From Chryseobacterium sp. SORGH_AS_0447 (GTDB lineage: Bacteria > Bacteroidota > Bacteroidia > Flavobacteriales > Weeksellaceae): a DNA stretch of 64,000 nt. The position numbers and the translations under genes are program-made. The DNA lies in assembly GCF_030818695.1 (NCBI RefSeq), contig NZ_JAUTAR010000001.1:682001-746000 (forward strand), in the 5' to 3' direction. The notes under the pieces were generated by a model that saw only the letters and a list, made by a program, of their open reading frames with translations, was not told the DNA's origin and did not search any database. Numbering within the stretch: the stretch's first letter is position 1; every line of letters starts with the position of its first letter. Shown here piece by piece: positions 18,378-27,696 of this stretch.

Positions 18378-19832
18378 TTAAAACTGTAATTTAAAAGGAC
18401 CCTCAAAATAGGTCTGATAAGAATCGATCAGCTTGCCTTTCATATCGTAGACACCGATCGTGATATTCTGCTTGGAAAGGTTCATTTCACTTTCCGGGAA
18501 ACTGATATTTACTGTTCCTTTCGTGATCTTATCCCTTTCTACAGGAATTTTGCTTGATCCGCTGTAAATGACCTCTCCGTGCTTCGGCTCAATCACCTTA
18601 ATGGTAACCAGTTTTTTATCATTCGTCTTGTTGAGGAAGGTATAATTGTAGGTATTGGTAATATGTCCGTCCCTTACAAAGAAGGTGCTTCCTGCAGGCT
18701 TAATGAACTTGGCTTCCATTTCTCCTCTGTTATACAAGAGATAGCCAAGGAATGCCGTTAAAAATACAAGAATAAAGGCAAATCCTTTCATTCTTCCTGA
18801 GAACTTAAACTCGGTCTGCTTTTCAATTTCATTTTCCGTAGCGTATCGGATAAGTCCTTTCGGTAAGCCTACTTTTTCCATCACTTCATCACAGGCATCA
18901 ATACATGCTGTACAGTTGACACATTCCAGCTGCTGTCCGTCTCTGATGTCGATTCCGGTAGGGCAGACTACTACGCACTGGTGACAGTCGATACAATCGC
19001 CTTTTCCAGCAGCTTTCCGGTCTTCTCCTTTTCTCCATTTCGCTCTGTTTTCCCCTCTTTTGAAATCGTAGAAAACATTTACGGTATCTTTATCAATCAA
19101 TACTCCCTGTAATCTTCCGTAAGGACAAACCAATGTACAAACCTGCTCTCTGAACCAGGCAAATACAAAATAAAAGGCTGCCGTAAGAAGGATCATCACG
19201 ATGAAATTGGTTGGATGCGCAAAAGGTCCTTCGGAAACTATTTTAATCACTTCTTTATAGCCCACAATATACATGAACATAAAGTGCGTGATGATTAAGG
19301 ATATAAAAAGGTAAATCGTCCATTTCAGTCCTCGTTTCCAGATCTTTTCGGTATTCCATTCCTGTCGGTCGAGTTTCATCTGCTTGTTACGGTCTCCCTC
19401 GATTGCATATTCTATTTTACGGAAAATCATTTCTAGGAAAATTGTCTGAGGGCAGATCCACCCGCAGAAAATTCTACCGAAAGCAATCGTAAATACAATG
19501 ATGAATATCAGAGAGGCAATAGCCCCCAAAGTAAGGATGAAAAAGTCCTGAGGATAGAAAGGCTGTCCGAAAATAAAGAACTCCCTGTCGATCACGTTAA
19601 ATAAGATCAGCGGGTTTCCATTAATTGTAATAAATGGTACCGCAAAATAAATCAGTAATAAAATATAGCTTACAAGATATCTGTAGTTGGTATATTTCCC
19701 TTTCGGTTTTCTGGGATATACCCATTTCCTTTTCCCGGACTGATCCATGGTGCCTATAGAATCTCTGTAAGTTTCAGGGTCCAGAACCTGGCCCTGTCCG
19801 CCGCGTGTTTCTGTTTCTTCTATGTTTGCCAT
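18378..19832 (-). CDS. ccoG: Cytochrome c oxidase accessory protein CcoG
   Basis: CcoG reduces copper for insertion into the CuB site of cbb3 oxidase. The ATG at 19832 (MANIEETETRG) is better than an upstream TTG in the same frame. Membrane helices occur near residues 50, 85, 160, 205 and 335. Two ferredoxin-type motifs (CIDCHQCVVVCP and CVNCTACIDACD) sit between about 275 and 315, and the earlier FCGWICPQ and VCPYGRLQG cysteines are present as in NapH/CcoG proteins. The last ~115 residues form the periplasmic Ig-like domain of the family. It follows ccoP in the same orientation, with a hairpin between them. Confidence 0.95.
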   Translation of the reverse strand: MANIEETETRGGQGQVLDPETYRDSIGTMDQSGKRKWVYPRKPKGKYTNYRYLVSYILLLIYFAVPFITINGNPLILFNVIDREFFIFGQPFYPQDFFILTLGAIASLIFIIVFTIAFGRIFCGWICPQTIFLEMIFRKIEYAIEGDRNKQMKLDRQEWNTEKIWKRGLKWTIYLFISLIITHFMFMYIVGYKEVIKIVSEGPFAHPTNFIVMILLTAAFYFVFAWFREQVCTLVCPYGRLQGVLIDKDTVNVFYDFKRGENRAKWRKGEDRKAAGKGDCIDCHQCVVVCPTGIDIRDGQQLECVNCTACIDACDEVMEKVGLPKGLIRYATENEIEKQTEFKFSGRMKGFAFILVFLTAFLGYLLYNRGEMEAKFIKPAGSTFFVRDGHITNTYNYTFLNKTNDKKLVTIKVIEPKHGEVIYSGSSKIPVERDKITKGTVNISFPESEMNLSKQNITIGVYDMKGKLIDSYQTYFEGPFKLQF

Positions 19833-19856
19833 TTGCAATAGTATTTAAAAAAAGAA

Positions 19857-19902
19857 AAACATAATTCGTTACTATTTTTTATTCTAATAACAAATTATGT
19901 TT
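19857..19902 (-). terminator. Hairpin between ccoP and ccoG
   Basis: Arms AAACATAATTCGTTA and TAACAAATTATGTTT pair over 15 bp with one mismatch. Read on the minus strand, the second arm is followed by TTTTCTTTTTTT-like sequence, so it may partly terminate the ccoNOQP transcript. Confidence 0.65.
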
Positions 19903-19928
19903 CTCATATGCTTAATTTTTATTTAAAA

Positions 19929-20810
19929 TTATTCTTTTTCCCAATGCGCTTCAGTTCCCTGAGGAGCTGCACCGCCCTGAGCTTCTGTTACCGGAGGTAA
20001 TTCCTGGTTGATGTGGTAAACATACGCTGCAATCTTTTCAATTTCAGCTCCGGAAACCTCTCCGTTTTTACCAAAGGCTCTCATCGCAGGATTGTTAGGC
20101 GAACCGTTCCAGTCCATATGAAATACGTTTTTAAATAACGTTTTCTCAGGCTGGTTAATCCAGTATTTATCGGTAAGGTTTGGTCCGATACCTCCGCTAC
20201 CGTCTTCCTTGTGACAAGATGCACAGTTGGTTTTAAACAATTCTTTACCTTCTGCGATATTATCTGCTGAGTATTTAGCAGTTTCAATCGTTACAGGAGG
20301 TTGGGTTTTGTTATATAGATCAATCGCTGCAATCTGCTCTTTATATTCCTGCTCATATTCGTTGATCGGGTGAGCAAAATCCGTGAAAGAGTAGGCTGCT
20401 ACGTACAGAATACAAAAAGCGGTCCCAAAATAGAACAAACCTACCCACCATTTCGGCAATTGGTTATCCAACTCCATGATTCCATCGAAACCATGATCGA
20501 TAAGGATATCCTTTTCCTCAGCGGCAGACTGCTTCTTGAATGCTGCGTTGTACAATCTCTTAAAATAAGGTACTTTTTTCTCAGCCAAATAAGCTGCTTT
20601 TTCTTCAGGAGATAATTTCTTGAACTTGTTGTTCTCAACAAGATCTCCGATCGCTCCGTGAATGTAGGCAAGGATACCTGCAATGATCACGGTTCCCCAG
20701 AAGTAAGGAGAGCTTAAGAACTGATAACTTTGTACAAACAGATAGTAAAAAATAACTAAAAGTACTACGATAATGAGTATGTTTATAACAACCGGTGTTC
20801 TTTGTTTCAT
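19929..20810 (-). CDS. ccoP: cbb3 oxidase subunit III, CcoP (single haem c)
   Basis: Electron-accepting cytochrome c subunit of the cbb3 oxidase. The 293 residues hold two N-terminal membrane helices (about 8-27 and 33-53), a CcoP-N segment with a further helix near 120-140 (LPKWWVGLFYFGTAFCILYV) and one cytochrome c domain with CASCH near residue 199. Classical proteobacterial CcoP has two CxxCH motifs; only one is present here, and the chain is correspondingly short. The C-terminus is Gly/Ala/Glu-rich. It follows ccoQ after 7 bp. Confidence 0.93.
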   Translation of the reverse strand: MKQRTPVVINILIIVVLLVIFYYLFVQSYQFLSSPYFWGTVIIAGILAYIHGAIGDLVENNKFKKLSPEEKAAYLAEKKVPYFKRLYNAAFKKQSAAEEKDILIDHGFDGIMELDNQLPKWWVGLFYFGTAFCILYVAAYSFTDFAHPINEYEQEYKEQIAAIDLYNKTQPPVTIETAKYSADNIAEGKELFKTNCASCHKEDGSGGIGPNLTDKYWINQPEKTLFKNVFHMDWNGSPNNPAMRAFGKNGEVSGAEIEKIAAYVYHINQELPPVTEAQGGAAPQGTEAHWEKE

Positions 20811-20817
20811 AATAAAA

Positions 20818-21024
20818 TTAATTTTTTAGATTAAAATCGTCATCCTGATCCTGATCATCCTGCAGAGGAGCTTCCTCTTCTTCCTTGTAATATTTCTTAG
20901 GCTTGCTAAAAACATAGATTACCAGGCTGATGAAGAACAGCATAAAGAAAATCAGAGCCAAGGTCTGGTAAAAACCAGCATTGTCGGTATTGGATAAGAT
21001 GTCTTTAAAATTCTGCGGGATCAT
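20818..21024 (-). CDS. ccoQ: CcoQ-like small subunit of cbb3 oxidase
   Basis: A 68-residue protein with one membrane helix (residues about 20-40, LALIFFMLFFISLVIYVFSK) followed by a charged, acidic tail (KKYYKEEEEAP, DDQDQDDDF). Size, topology and position between ccoNO and ccoP identify it as the stability subunit CcoQ. The sequence itself is weakly conserved, so position is the main evidence. Confidence 0.82.
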   Translation of the reverse strand: MIPQNFKDILSNTDNAGFYQTLALIFFMLFFISLVIYVFSKPKKYYKEEEEAPLQDDQDQDDDFNLKN

Positions 21025-21041
21025 GATGTGAACCTTTAATA

Positions 21042-23300
21042 TTAGTTATTACTTGCTGTTTTAATTTCAGTTGTCTTAATATCTGTTCCTAATCTCTGAA
21101 GATAAGAGATAAGTGCTACCACTTCTTTTTTCTCCAGTTCTCCTTTAGGTCTCTTCGCATATGCCTGCTTCAAATCCGGTGCTTCAGACATAATGTCTCT
21201 TACGATTTTTGAAGCCTGGTTGTTTGCCCATGAATTAGCAGAGTCGATTTCAGCTTTTGTATAAGGCACTTCGAATGCGCTCTTCATCAGCTTCATTTTG
21301 TCTACCATCTTCGATCTGTCCAGATCGGTAGCGATCAGCCAAGGGTAACGAGGCATGATGGAACCTGCGGAGGTCGATCTTGGGTTGTACATATGCTTAT
21401 AGTGCCAAGAACTTGGGTTTTTCCCTCCTTCTCTGTGCAAATCCGGTCCGGTTCTTTTCGATCCCCAAAGGAAAGGTCTGTCGTAAACGAATTCCCCTGC
21501 TTTGGAATACTGTCCGTTCTTACCGTTGAATCGTACGATCTCATCTCTGAACGGTCTTACCATCTGTGAGTGACAAGCGTTACATCCTTCTCTGATATAA
21601 ATATCTCTACCTTCAAGCTCAAGAGGAGAATAAGGTTTTACAGCTGAAATTGTCGGTACACTTTTCTTAAGGGAAAGCGTAGGGATAATTTCCACCATAC
21701 TACCGATTGAGATCGTCAATAAAGACAAAATACCCATCAGTACAGGAGTTCTTTCCAACCAAAGGTGGGTTCCTTCTCCTTCTTTACGTTTTCCGCTGAT
21801 GTTGGCCAAAGCAGGTGCTTCCGCCGGTACATCTTTCTGGAAAGACCCTTTTCTTACCGTTGCTACAAGGTTTACTACCATTAAGATTGCTCCTGAAAGA
21901 TAGAATAGCCCTCCAACAAATCTCATTTTAAAGTAAGGGATGATCGCTGTTACAGTATCCAACCAGTTTTTCCAAACCAAAGTTCCGTCCGGGTTGAATT
22001 GCTTCCACATTAGTCCTTGCGTGAAACCTGAAATATACATCGGTACCGCATAGAAAATGATACCCAATGTTCCTAACCAGAAATGCCAGTTAGCTAATTT
22101 TACGGAATATATTTTTGTTCTCCAAAGAATCGGGATCAGGTAATAGATTACCCCGAATGCCATGAAACCATTCCATCCAAGTGCTCCTAAGTGTACGTGA
22201 CCAATAACCCAGTCTGTAAAGTGACCGATTTTATTGATGTTTTTTGTTGCCAAAAGCGGACCTTCGAAAGTCGCCATCCCGTAACACGTTACAGCTACGA
22301 CGAAGAATTTCAGAATAGGATTTTCTCTTACTTTATCCCAGGCACCTCTTAGTGTAAGAAGCCCGTTCAGCATTCCTCCCCATGACGGTGCGATAAGCAT
22401 GATCGAGAATCCTGTTCCCACAGCCTGAGCCCAAGCCGGTAATGCCGTATACTGAAGGTGGTGAGGACCTGCCCAGATGTATACGAAGATTAATGACCAG
22501 AAGTGAATGATTGATAATTTATAAGAGAATACAGGTCTGTCTGCTGCTTTCGGTAAGAAATAATACATCAGACCAAGTACCGGTGTCGTCAATACGAATG
22601 CTACGGCATTGTGTCCATACCACCATTGTACGATAGCGTCTTTTACCCCCGCGTAAGCTGAGTAAGACTTCCATCCTGTGAAAGAAAGAGGCACCTCCAG
22701 GTTGTTGAAGATGTGTAGCATTGCTACTGCAATCCATGTTCCTACGTAGAACCAGATGGCTACGTAAAGGTGTCTTACCCTTCTTTTGGCAATAGTCAGG
22801 AACATATTTGCTCCGAAAATGATCCATGAAAATGCGATCAAAATATCGATTGGCCATTCGTGCTCTGCATATTCTTTGGAAGTGTTAATTCCCATAAAGA
22901 ACGTAACGTACGTTACAAGGATCATAATCTGCCATGTCCAGAAATGGATCCATGATAAGGTATCGCTGTACATTCTTGTTTTTAATAATCTCTGTAAAGA
23001 GTAGTAAACCCCTACATAAACCACATTCATTACGAATGCAAAAATTACAGTGGTTGTGTGCAACATCCTGATCCTTCCGAACCCGAATGCGCCATGCGTT
23101 TTTATCAATCCGTCGATACCGCCACCTAAACTCTTAATGGTAGTATCATCGGTTCCGAAAAAGAATTCCGGAAGCTCAGGATAAAAAAGCATTAATGCCG
23201 CCGTAAGCCCGAATAAAAACCCTATGATCCCGAAAGCTACGGTCGCATAGAGGAATGCCCGGACAATACTATTGTCATAACTAAACTTTTGTGTTTCCAT
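21042..23300 (-). CDS. ccoNO: Fused cbb3 oxidase subunits I and II (CcoN-CcoO)
   Basis: A 752-residue fusion of the catalytic haem-copper subunit and the monohaem subunit, as is usual in Bacteroidota. The CcoN part (residues 1 to about 490) has 12 helices and the metal-ligand histidines in MLHTTTVIFAF, WWYGHNAVAF, AGPHHLQYTALP and WVIGHVHLGALGWNG. After a linker (GKRKEGEGTHLWLERTP) the CcoO part has one helix and the haem c site GCNACHSQMVRPF near residue 573. Oxygen is reduced to water and protons are pumped. It is the first structural gene after ccoS (5-bp gap), followed by ccoQ. Confidence 0.97.
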   Translation of the reverse strand: METQKFSYDNSIVRAFLYATVAFGIIGFLFGLTAALMLFYPELPEFFFGTDDTTIKSLGGGIDGLIKTHGAFGFGRIRMLHTTTVIFAFVMNVVYVGVYYSLQRLLKTRMYSDTLSWIHFWTWQIMILVTYVTFFMGINTSKEYAEHEWPIDILIAFSWIIFGANMFLTIAKRRVRHLYVAIWFYVGTWIAVAMLHIFNNLEVPLSFTGWKSYSAYAGVKDAIVQWWYGHNAVAFVLTTPVLGLMYYFLPKAADRPVFSYKLSIIHFWSLIFVYIWAGPHHLQYTALPAWAQAVGTGFSIMLIAPSWGGMLNGLLTLRGAWDKVRENPILKFFVVAVTCYGMATFEGPLLATKNINKIGHFTDWVIGHVHLGALGWNGFMAFGVIYYLIPILWRTKIYSVKLANWHFWLGTLGIIFYAVPMYISGFTQGLMWKQFNPDGTLVWKNWLDTVTAIIPYFKMRFVGGLFYLSGAILMVVNLVATVRKGSFQKDVPAEAPALANISGKRKEGEGTHLWLERTPVLMGILSLLTISIGSMVEIIPTLSLKKSVPTISAVKPYSPLELEGRDIYIREGCNACHSQMVRPFRDEIVRFNGKNGQYSKAGEFVYDRPFLWGSKRTGPDLHREGGKNPSSWHYKHMYNPRSTSAGSIMPRYPWLIATDLDRSKMVDKMKLMKSAFEVPYTKAEIDSANSWANNQASKIVRDIMSEAPDLKQAYAKRPKGELEKKEVVALISYLQRLGTDIKTTEIKTASNN

Positions 23301-23305
23301 ATCAA

Positions 23306-23530
23306 CTATTCACTTTTATCTTCAATTTTATTATTTTCTCCTTTTTCTTTCGGGTCTTCTTTGTTATCGGATTTGTCCTTTTCCTTGATTTCACCGGAGT
23401 CGAACAGAATTCTCACAGCCGGGGATTCATCATCCTCAAACTGCCCTTTTCTTGCGTATATGATGAACACGACTAGGAAAACAGCAGCCAACGAAACGCT
23501 GCAAAGGATCATTAAATACAGAATATCCAT
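23306..23530 (-). CDS. ccoS: cbb3 oxidase maturation protein CcoS
   Basis: A 74-residue protein with one N-terminal membrane helix (MDILYLMILCSVSLAAVFLVVFIIYA) and then GQFEDDESPAVRILFD, the conserved CcoS core after the helix. CcoS is needed to insert haem and copper into CcoN. The C-terminal 30 residues are highly charged (KEKDKSDNKEDPKEK) and longer than in many homologues. It is the first gene of the unit. The -7 element ends 7 nt before its ATG, so the transcript may be leaderless. Confidence 0.92.
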   Translation of the reverse strand: MDILYLMILCSVSLAAVFLVVFIIYARKGQFEDDESPAVRILFDSGEIKEKDKSDNKEDPKEKGENNKIEDKSE

Positions 23531-23537
23531 TAGACAA

Positions 23538-23565
23538 CAAAATTAACCTATTTTCGGGGTTCAAA
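23538..23565 (-). promoter_or_regulatory. Promoter of the ccoS-ccoNOQP unit
   Basis: On the minus strand TTTG (23565-23562) is followed after 16 bp by TAATTTTG (23545-23538), close to the Bacteroidota consensus. The predicted start falls within about 3 nt of the ccoS ATG. It lies in the 109-bp gap between ccoS and the ccoI stop codon. Confidence 0.5.
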
Positions 23566-23639
23566 TTTAATGAAAAATAATGACTTTCATCACGAAATAC
23601 GGCTTTTAGCTAATTTAAAATCAGTCTAAATAAGCCTGT

Positions 23640-26021
23640 TTACGGCTGTTTTTTAAAATACTTTCTGCCCAGGATCCAGGTCGAAAGTGTGGTGAAAGAA
23701 ACTACCGTAATGGAGCTCGCCGGCATAATAAGTGCGGCAAAAAGAGGGTGCATGTGTCCTGTAACTGCGTAACTTAAACCGACAATATTGTAAAGAAAAC
23801 TGATTATAAATGTAATTTTCACAATCGTAATCGAGCCTTTGCATACATTCAGGTAGCGGTCCAGTGCTACGACTTTTTCCCCATTCATAATCACATCCGA
23901 AGAAGGCGTAAAGCTATTGGAATCGTCGGCAATTGCGATCCCCACATTGCTCTGTTTTAAAGCACCCGCGTCATTCAGTCCGTCGCCGAGCATCGCCACT
24001 TTCATATTCTGGCTCTGAAGGTTTTGGATATAATTCAGCTTGTCTTCAGGGCTCTGGTTAAAAGCCATTGCTTTATAATTCGGGATCAGTTCCTTCAGCT
24101 GGTCTTCCTCTGAAGAATTGTCACCGCTCAGAATATAAACTTTATAGCCTGTCAGTTTTTTAAACAGCTCTTTCAGGTTCTCACGGTATTCGTTCTTAAA
24201 AATGAATTTCCCTACAAACTGATTATTCCTGCTGATATATACGGCCGTTTCAAGGTTTTTGGATTCATGATTGTTATACTTTGCAGAACCGATTTTATAA
24301 ACATTTCCCCTTACGCTGGCTTCATAACCTTTTCCGGAAATTTCCCTGAAATGTTCAACCGGGAAATATTCATCTTTCACCTCGATGAATTCATATAAAG
24401 ATTTGGATAGCGGGTGATTGGAATTTTTTAATAACGTCTTGATATTCAATAAATCAAATTCTTCAATTTCTGCACCTTCAAACTTAATGTTCGATTTTTT
24501 CCGGTGGGTGATGGTTCCTGTCTTATCAAAAACAATCGTATCCAGCTTTGCAATTTTCTCGATCGTCAGGGTATCTTTAACGTAAAATTTATTTCTACCC
24601 AGAATCCTCATAATATGGCCGAAAGTAAACGGTGCCGATAAAGCCAGGGCACAAGGGCAGGCAATAATCAGGATCGCTGAAATCACCTGAAACATTTTTT
24701 CCAGATCCACGGTCGCCCAGTAGATTCCGGCAACAAGTGCAATACCTAAAATAATGAAAGTAAAATATTTACTGATCGTATTTGTCAGCGTATCCAATCC
24801 GGTTTCATGCTTTTTAAAAGCTTCTTTGTTCCAGAGCTGGGTCAGGTAACTCTGGTCTACATTCTTGATCACTTCAAGTTCCAGCGAAGAGCCGATCTGC
24901 TTTCCACCGGCAAAAATCTTATCTCCCGGCTGCTTGCTGATGCTTTCGCTTTCTCCTGTGATAAAGCTGTTGTCAATATTTCCTTCTCCATTGATCAGAA
25001 TTGCGTCTACCGGAATAATTTCCTGATTTCTTACTAAAATCCGGTCTCCAACTTTAACATCGGAAAGCAGGATATTTTCCTGTTTTCCTTCAAAATCAAC
25101 TTTCGTCACGGCAATCGGATAAAACGATTTGTAATCCCGGTCATACGAAAGCGCATTGTAAGTCCGCTTCTGGAAAATTTTACCCAACAGCATGAAAAAC
25201 AGAAGTCCGCAGAGGGTATCGAAATAGCCCGGGCCGTAATTCGTTGCCACTTCATACAGGCTTCGCCCGAAAAGAACGATAATTCCCAGTACAATCGGGA
25301 CGTCAATATTTACGATCTTATTTTTAAGACCGTACCAGGCCGATTTATAATAATCCGATGCGGAATAGACCACCACCGGAATCGCCAGTAAACACATCAA
25401 AGCTCTGAAAAGCCCTTTGTAATGCTCCATCCAGTAATCTTCGCCGCCAATGTATTCCGGAAATGCCAGGAACATTCCGTTTCCGAAAGCAAAAGCGGCA
25501 ATGGCAAACTTTACCAACAGCGATTTATCGAGATGTTCGACATTTTTATCTGCTGTCTCAAGGCTGATAACAGGCTTGTATCCTAAATTAGTTAAAAAGT
25601 TAGCTAATTCACTTAATTTTAAATCGTTATGGTTAAAAGAAATCTGTAAGGTCTTTCTTGTAAAATTAACCTGGGAATATTTGATGTTTTTGTTTAAGGT
25701 ATGCAGGCTTTCCAGCAGCCAGATACAGGAAGAACAGTGGATCACGGGGATCTTGAAAGTCACCAGGCTGGTGCCGCCTTCTGAAAAATCCGTTACCTTA
25801 TCAAAAATTTCCTGGGTATCAAGATATTCAAACTGTGATGAGCTTTCGTCCGGACGGATTCCGGCCCGTTTATTTAATTCGTAAAAATTACTTAAGTTGT
25901 TGGTATTCAGAATTTCGTAAACAGACTTACAACCGTTGCAGCAGAAAGTCTTTTCATCAAACAGAATTCTTTCCTTTTCGATTCCTTGCCCACAATGAAA
26001 ACAGTTCTCGCTCACCTCCAT
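23640..26021 (-). CDS. ccoI: Copper-translocating P-type ATPase of the cbb3 locus (CcoI type)
   Basis: Exports copper to the periplasmic side for oxidase assembly. The 793 residues start with a Cys-rich metal-binding segment (NCFHCGQGI, FCCNGCKSVYEIL), then an HMA-like domain with HCSSCIWLLE, followed by eight helices. The ion path has CPCALAL near residue 455, the phosphorylation site is DKTGTITH near 497 and the hinge is GDGLNDAGALKQS near 665. The HP dipeptide (SNHPLSKSLYEF) marks the P1B class. The N-terminal Cys-rich segment is the type found in CcoI/FixI. It is upstream of ccoS on the same strand and divergent from the Crp-type regulator gene. Confidence 0.94.
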   Translation of the reverse strand: MEVSENCFHCGQGIEKERILFDEKTFCCNGCKSVYEILNTNNLSNFYELNKRAGIRPDESSSQFEYLDTQEIFDKVTDFSEGGTSLVTFKIPVIHCSSCIWLLESLHTLNKNIKYSQVNFTRKTLQISFNHNDLKLSELANFLTNLGYKPVISLETADKNVEHLDKSLLVKFAIAAFAFGNGMFLAFPEYIGGEDYWMEHYKGLFRALMCLLAIPVVVYSASDYYKSAWYGLKNKIVNIDVPIVLGIIVLFGRSLYEVATNYGPGYFDTLCGLLFFMLLGKIFQKRTYNALSYDRDYKSFYPIAVTKVDFEGKQENILLSDVKVGDRILVRNQEIIPVDAILINGEGNIDNSFITGESESISKQPGDKIFAGGKQIGSSLELEVIKNVDQSYLTQLWNKEAFKKHETGLDTLTNTISKYFTFIILGIALVAGIYWATVDLEKMFQVISAILIIACPCALALSAPFTFGHIMRILGRNKFYVKDTLTIEKIAKLDTIVFDKTGTITHRKKSNIKFEGAEIEEFDLLNIKTLLKNSNHPLSKSLYEFIEVKDEYFPVEHFREISGKGYEASVRGNVYKIGSAKYNNHESKNLETAVYISRNNQFVGKFIFKNEYRENLKELFKKLTGYKVYILSGDNSSEEDQLKELIPNYKAMAFNQSPEDKLNYIQNLQSQNMKVAMLGDGLNDAGALKQSNVGIAIADDSNSFTPSSDVIMNGEKVVALDRYLNVCKGSITIVKITFIISFLYNIVGLSYAVTGHMHPLFAALIMPASSITVVSFTTLSTWILGRKYFKKQP

Positions 26022-26035
26022 AAATTATTGAACTA

Positions 26036-26043
26036 CAAAATTA
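26036..26043 (-). promoter_or_regulatory. -7 promoter element of ccoI
   Basis: TAATTTTG on the minus strand fits TAnnTTTG and lies 14 nt before the ccoI ATG. I see no TTTG at the expected -33 place. Confidence 0.4.
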
Positions 26044-26054
26044 TAACAAATTTT

Positions 26055-26086
26055 TTTGTTTATCGAGTGAAAAAGTTCTATTTTTG
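26055..26086 (+). promoter_or_regulatory. Promoter of the Crp/Fnr-type gene
   Basis: TTTG (26055-26058), a 20-bp spacer, and TATTTTTG (26079-26086) give one of the best promoters in the window. The -7 element ends 6 nt before ATG 26093. Confidence 0.65.
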
Positions 26087-26092
26087 TGATAA

Positions 26093-26818
26093 ATGTCATA
26101 TAGAATGTCGCAGGAACAACAGATTGCAATTGAGGAGAGGTTTGCCAGGGTTTTTAGTGATAAATCGTTTAAGGAAAGACTTTCCAGCGCGGATTTTGAA
26201 AAATACTTCAATGGTAAAAAGAGACTTACTTTTCAGAAGCATGATACTATTTTCGAAGACGGCGAAACACCGAAAGGCGTTTTTGTGTTAGAAAAAGGGG
26301 CTGCTAAGCTATCCAAATCGGGAGCTTTCGGAAAAGACCAGATTTTACGGTTCATCAAAGAGGGCGATATCATCGGTTACCGCTCTTTACTTTGTGGCGA
26401 AAATTTCCAGGCAAAAGCAGAAGCCATGACAGATATCGAAGCCACTTTTCTACCGGCAGACATTTTCATGTATCTTCTGGAAGTAGATCCTCAGCTTTCT
26501 TTCGTAATGCTTCAGAAAATTGCTTACGAATTGGGAGAATCTTCCAATACGATTACTTTCCTCGCCCAAAAAACCGTTCGTGAAAGACTGGCCGAAATTT
26601 TATTGCTTCTGGAGCAGAAATTGGGCGTTGATCCGGAAGGTTTTATCAAAATTTCCTTGACAAGAGAAGAAATTGCCAATATTATCGGCACCGCTACCGA
26701 AAGTGCCATCCGTCTGATCTCCGAATTTAAAGGGGACCAGCTCATCGAAGTTGACGGGCGGAACATCAAAATTCTCAACCACGACAAATTAATGAAACTC
26801 GGTCACGTAGTTTTATAA
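26093..26818 (+). CDS. Crp/Fnr family transcriptional regulator
   Basis: A 241-residue regulator with an N-terminal cyclic-nucleotide-binding-like beta barrel (residues about 35-150; LTFQKHDTIFEDGETPKGVFVLEKGAAKL) and a C-terminal winged helix of the Crp type (LTREEIANIIGTATESAIRLISEFK, about 185-215). Only one Cys is present (LLCGENF), so the FNR oxygen-sensing Fe-S cluster cannot form as in E. coli. It is divergent from ccoI with about 70 bp between the starts, so it could control the cbb3 locus; this is inference from position. The start may be ATG 26093 or ATG 26105; with transcription starting near 26091 both are possible. A terminator follows. Confidence 0.9.
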   Translation: MSYRMSQEQQIAIEERFARVFSDKSFKERLSSADFEKYFNGKKRLTFQKHDTIFEDGETPKGVFVLEKGAAKLSKSGAFGKDQILRFIKEGDIIGYRSLLCGENFQAKAEAMTDIEATFLPADIFMYLLEVDPQLSFVMLQKIAYELGESSNTITFLAQKTVRERLAEILLLLEQKLGVDPEGFIKISLTREEIANIIGTATESAIRLISEFKGDQLIEVDGRNIKILNHDKLMKLGHVVL

Positions 26819-26832
26819 ATCATACAAACTTT

Positions 26833-26857
26833 AAGTCGGCTCAGTGCCGACTTTTTT
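26833..26857 (+). terminator. Rho-independent terminator of the Crp/Fnr gene
   Basis: Perfect 8-bp stem AAGTCGGC / GCCGACTT with a 4-nt loop and T run, 15 bp after the stop codon. Confidence 0.85.
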
Positions 26858-26880
26858 AACTTTTAAAAAATAGATACGTT

Positions 26881-27696
26881 ATGTCTGTTCATTCTGAAAT
26901 TAAAAAAGTTACCACAGAAACCTTGCGTAAAATGAAATTCGACAAGGAAAAAATAACCATGCTTACGGCATACGATTATACCACCGCAAAAATGGTGGAT
27001 GCAGGAGGAATTGATGCCGTGTTGATCGGAGATTCTGCAGCCAATGTAATGGCCGGTTTTGAAACCACCTTGCCGATTACGCTGGACCAGATGATTTACC
27101 ATTCCCAAAGTGTGGTAAGAGGAACCGACAGAGCATTGGTGGTAGCCGATTTGCCTTTCGGAACGTACCAGAGCAATCCTGAAAAAGCCCTGGAATCTGC
27201 CGTAAGAATGATGAAGGAAGGTGGTGCCCATGCTGTGAAGATCGAAGGCGGAAAAGAGATTTCTAAATCAATTAAGAAAATTATCAATGCCGGAATTCCG
27301 GTGATGGGACATTTGGGATTAACTCCACAGTCGATTTATAAATTCGGAACCTATAAAGTAAGAGCCAAAGAAGAAGCGGAAGCAGAAAAATTGATCGCTG
27401 ATGCCCAGCTTTTGGAAGAATTGGGCTGTTTCGCTGTAGTCCTGGAAAAAATTCCTGCGGATTTGGCCAAAAAAGTAACGGAAGCCATTTCCATTCCGAC
27501 CATCGGAATCGGAGCCGGTGCTCACTGCGACGGTCAGGTATTGGTGTATCATGACATGGTGGGCATGAACAAAGGTTTCAGCCCGAAATTTTTAAGAAGG
27601 TATCTGGATCTGTATACGGAAATCACCGGTGCGGTAGCGCAGTATGTAAAAGATGTAAAAAGCGAGGATTTCCCTAACGAAAGCGAAAGTTATTAA
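26881..27696 (+). CDS. panB: 3-methyl-2-oxobutanoate hydroxymethyltransferase
   Basis: PanB adds a hydroxymethyl group from methylenetetrahydrofolate to 2-oxoisovalerate, the first step of pantothenate and hence CoA synthesis. The 271-residue TIM barrel shows the family segments [58 protein letters not shown] and [18 protein letters not shown] with the Mg-binding acidic residues in place. It overlaps the following membrane-protein gene by one base (TAATG) and heads a likely three-gene unit with the pseudouridine synthase. Confidence 0.97.
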   Translation: MSVHSEIKKVTTETLRKMKFDKEKITMLTAYDYTTAKMVDAGGIDAVLIGDSAANVMAGFETTLPITLDQMIYHSQSVVRGTDRALVVADLPFGTYQSNPEKALESAVRMMKEGGAHAVKIEGGKEISKSIKKIINAGIPVMGHLGLTPQSIYKFGTYKVRAKEEAEAEKLIADAQLLEELGCFAVVLEKIPADLAKKVTEAISIPTIGIGAGAHCDGQVLVYHDMVGMNKGFSPKFLRRYLDLYTEITGAVAQYVKDVKSEDFPNESESY

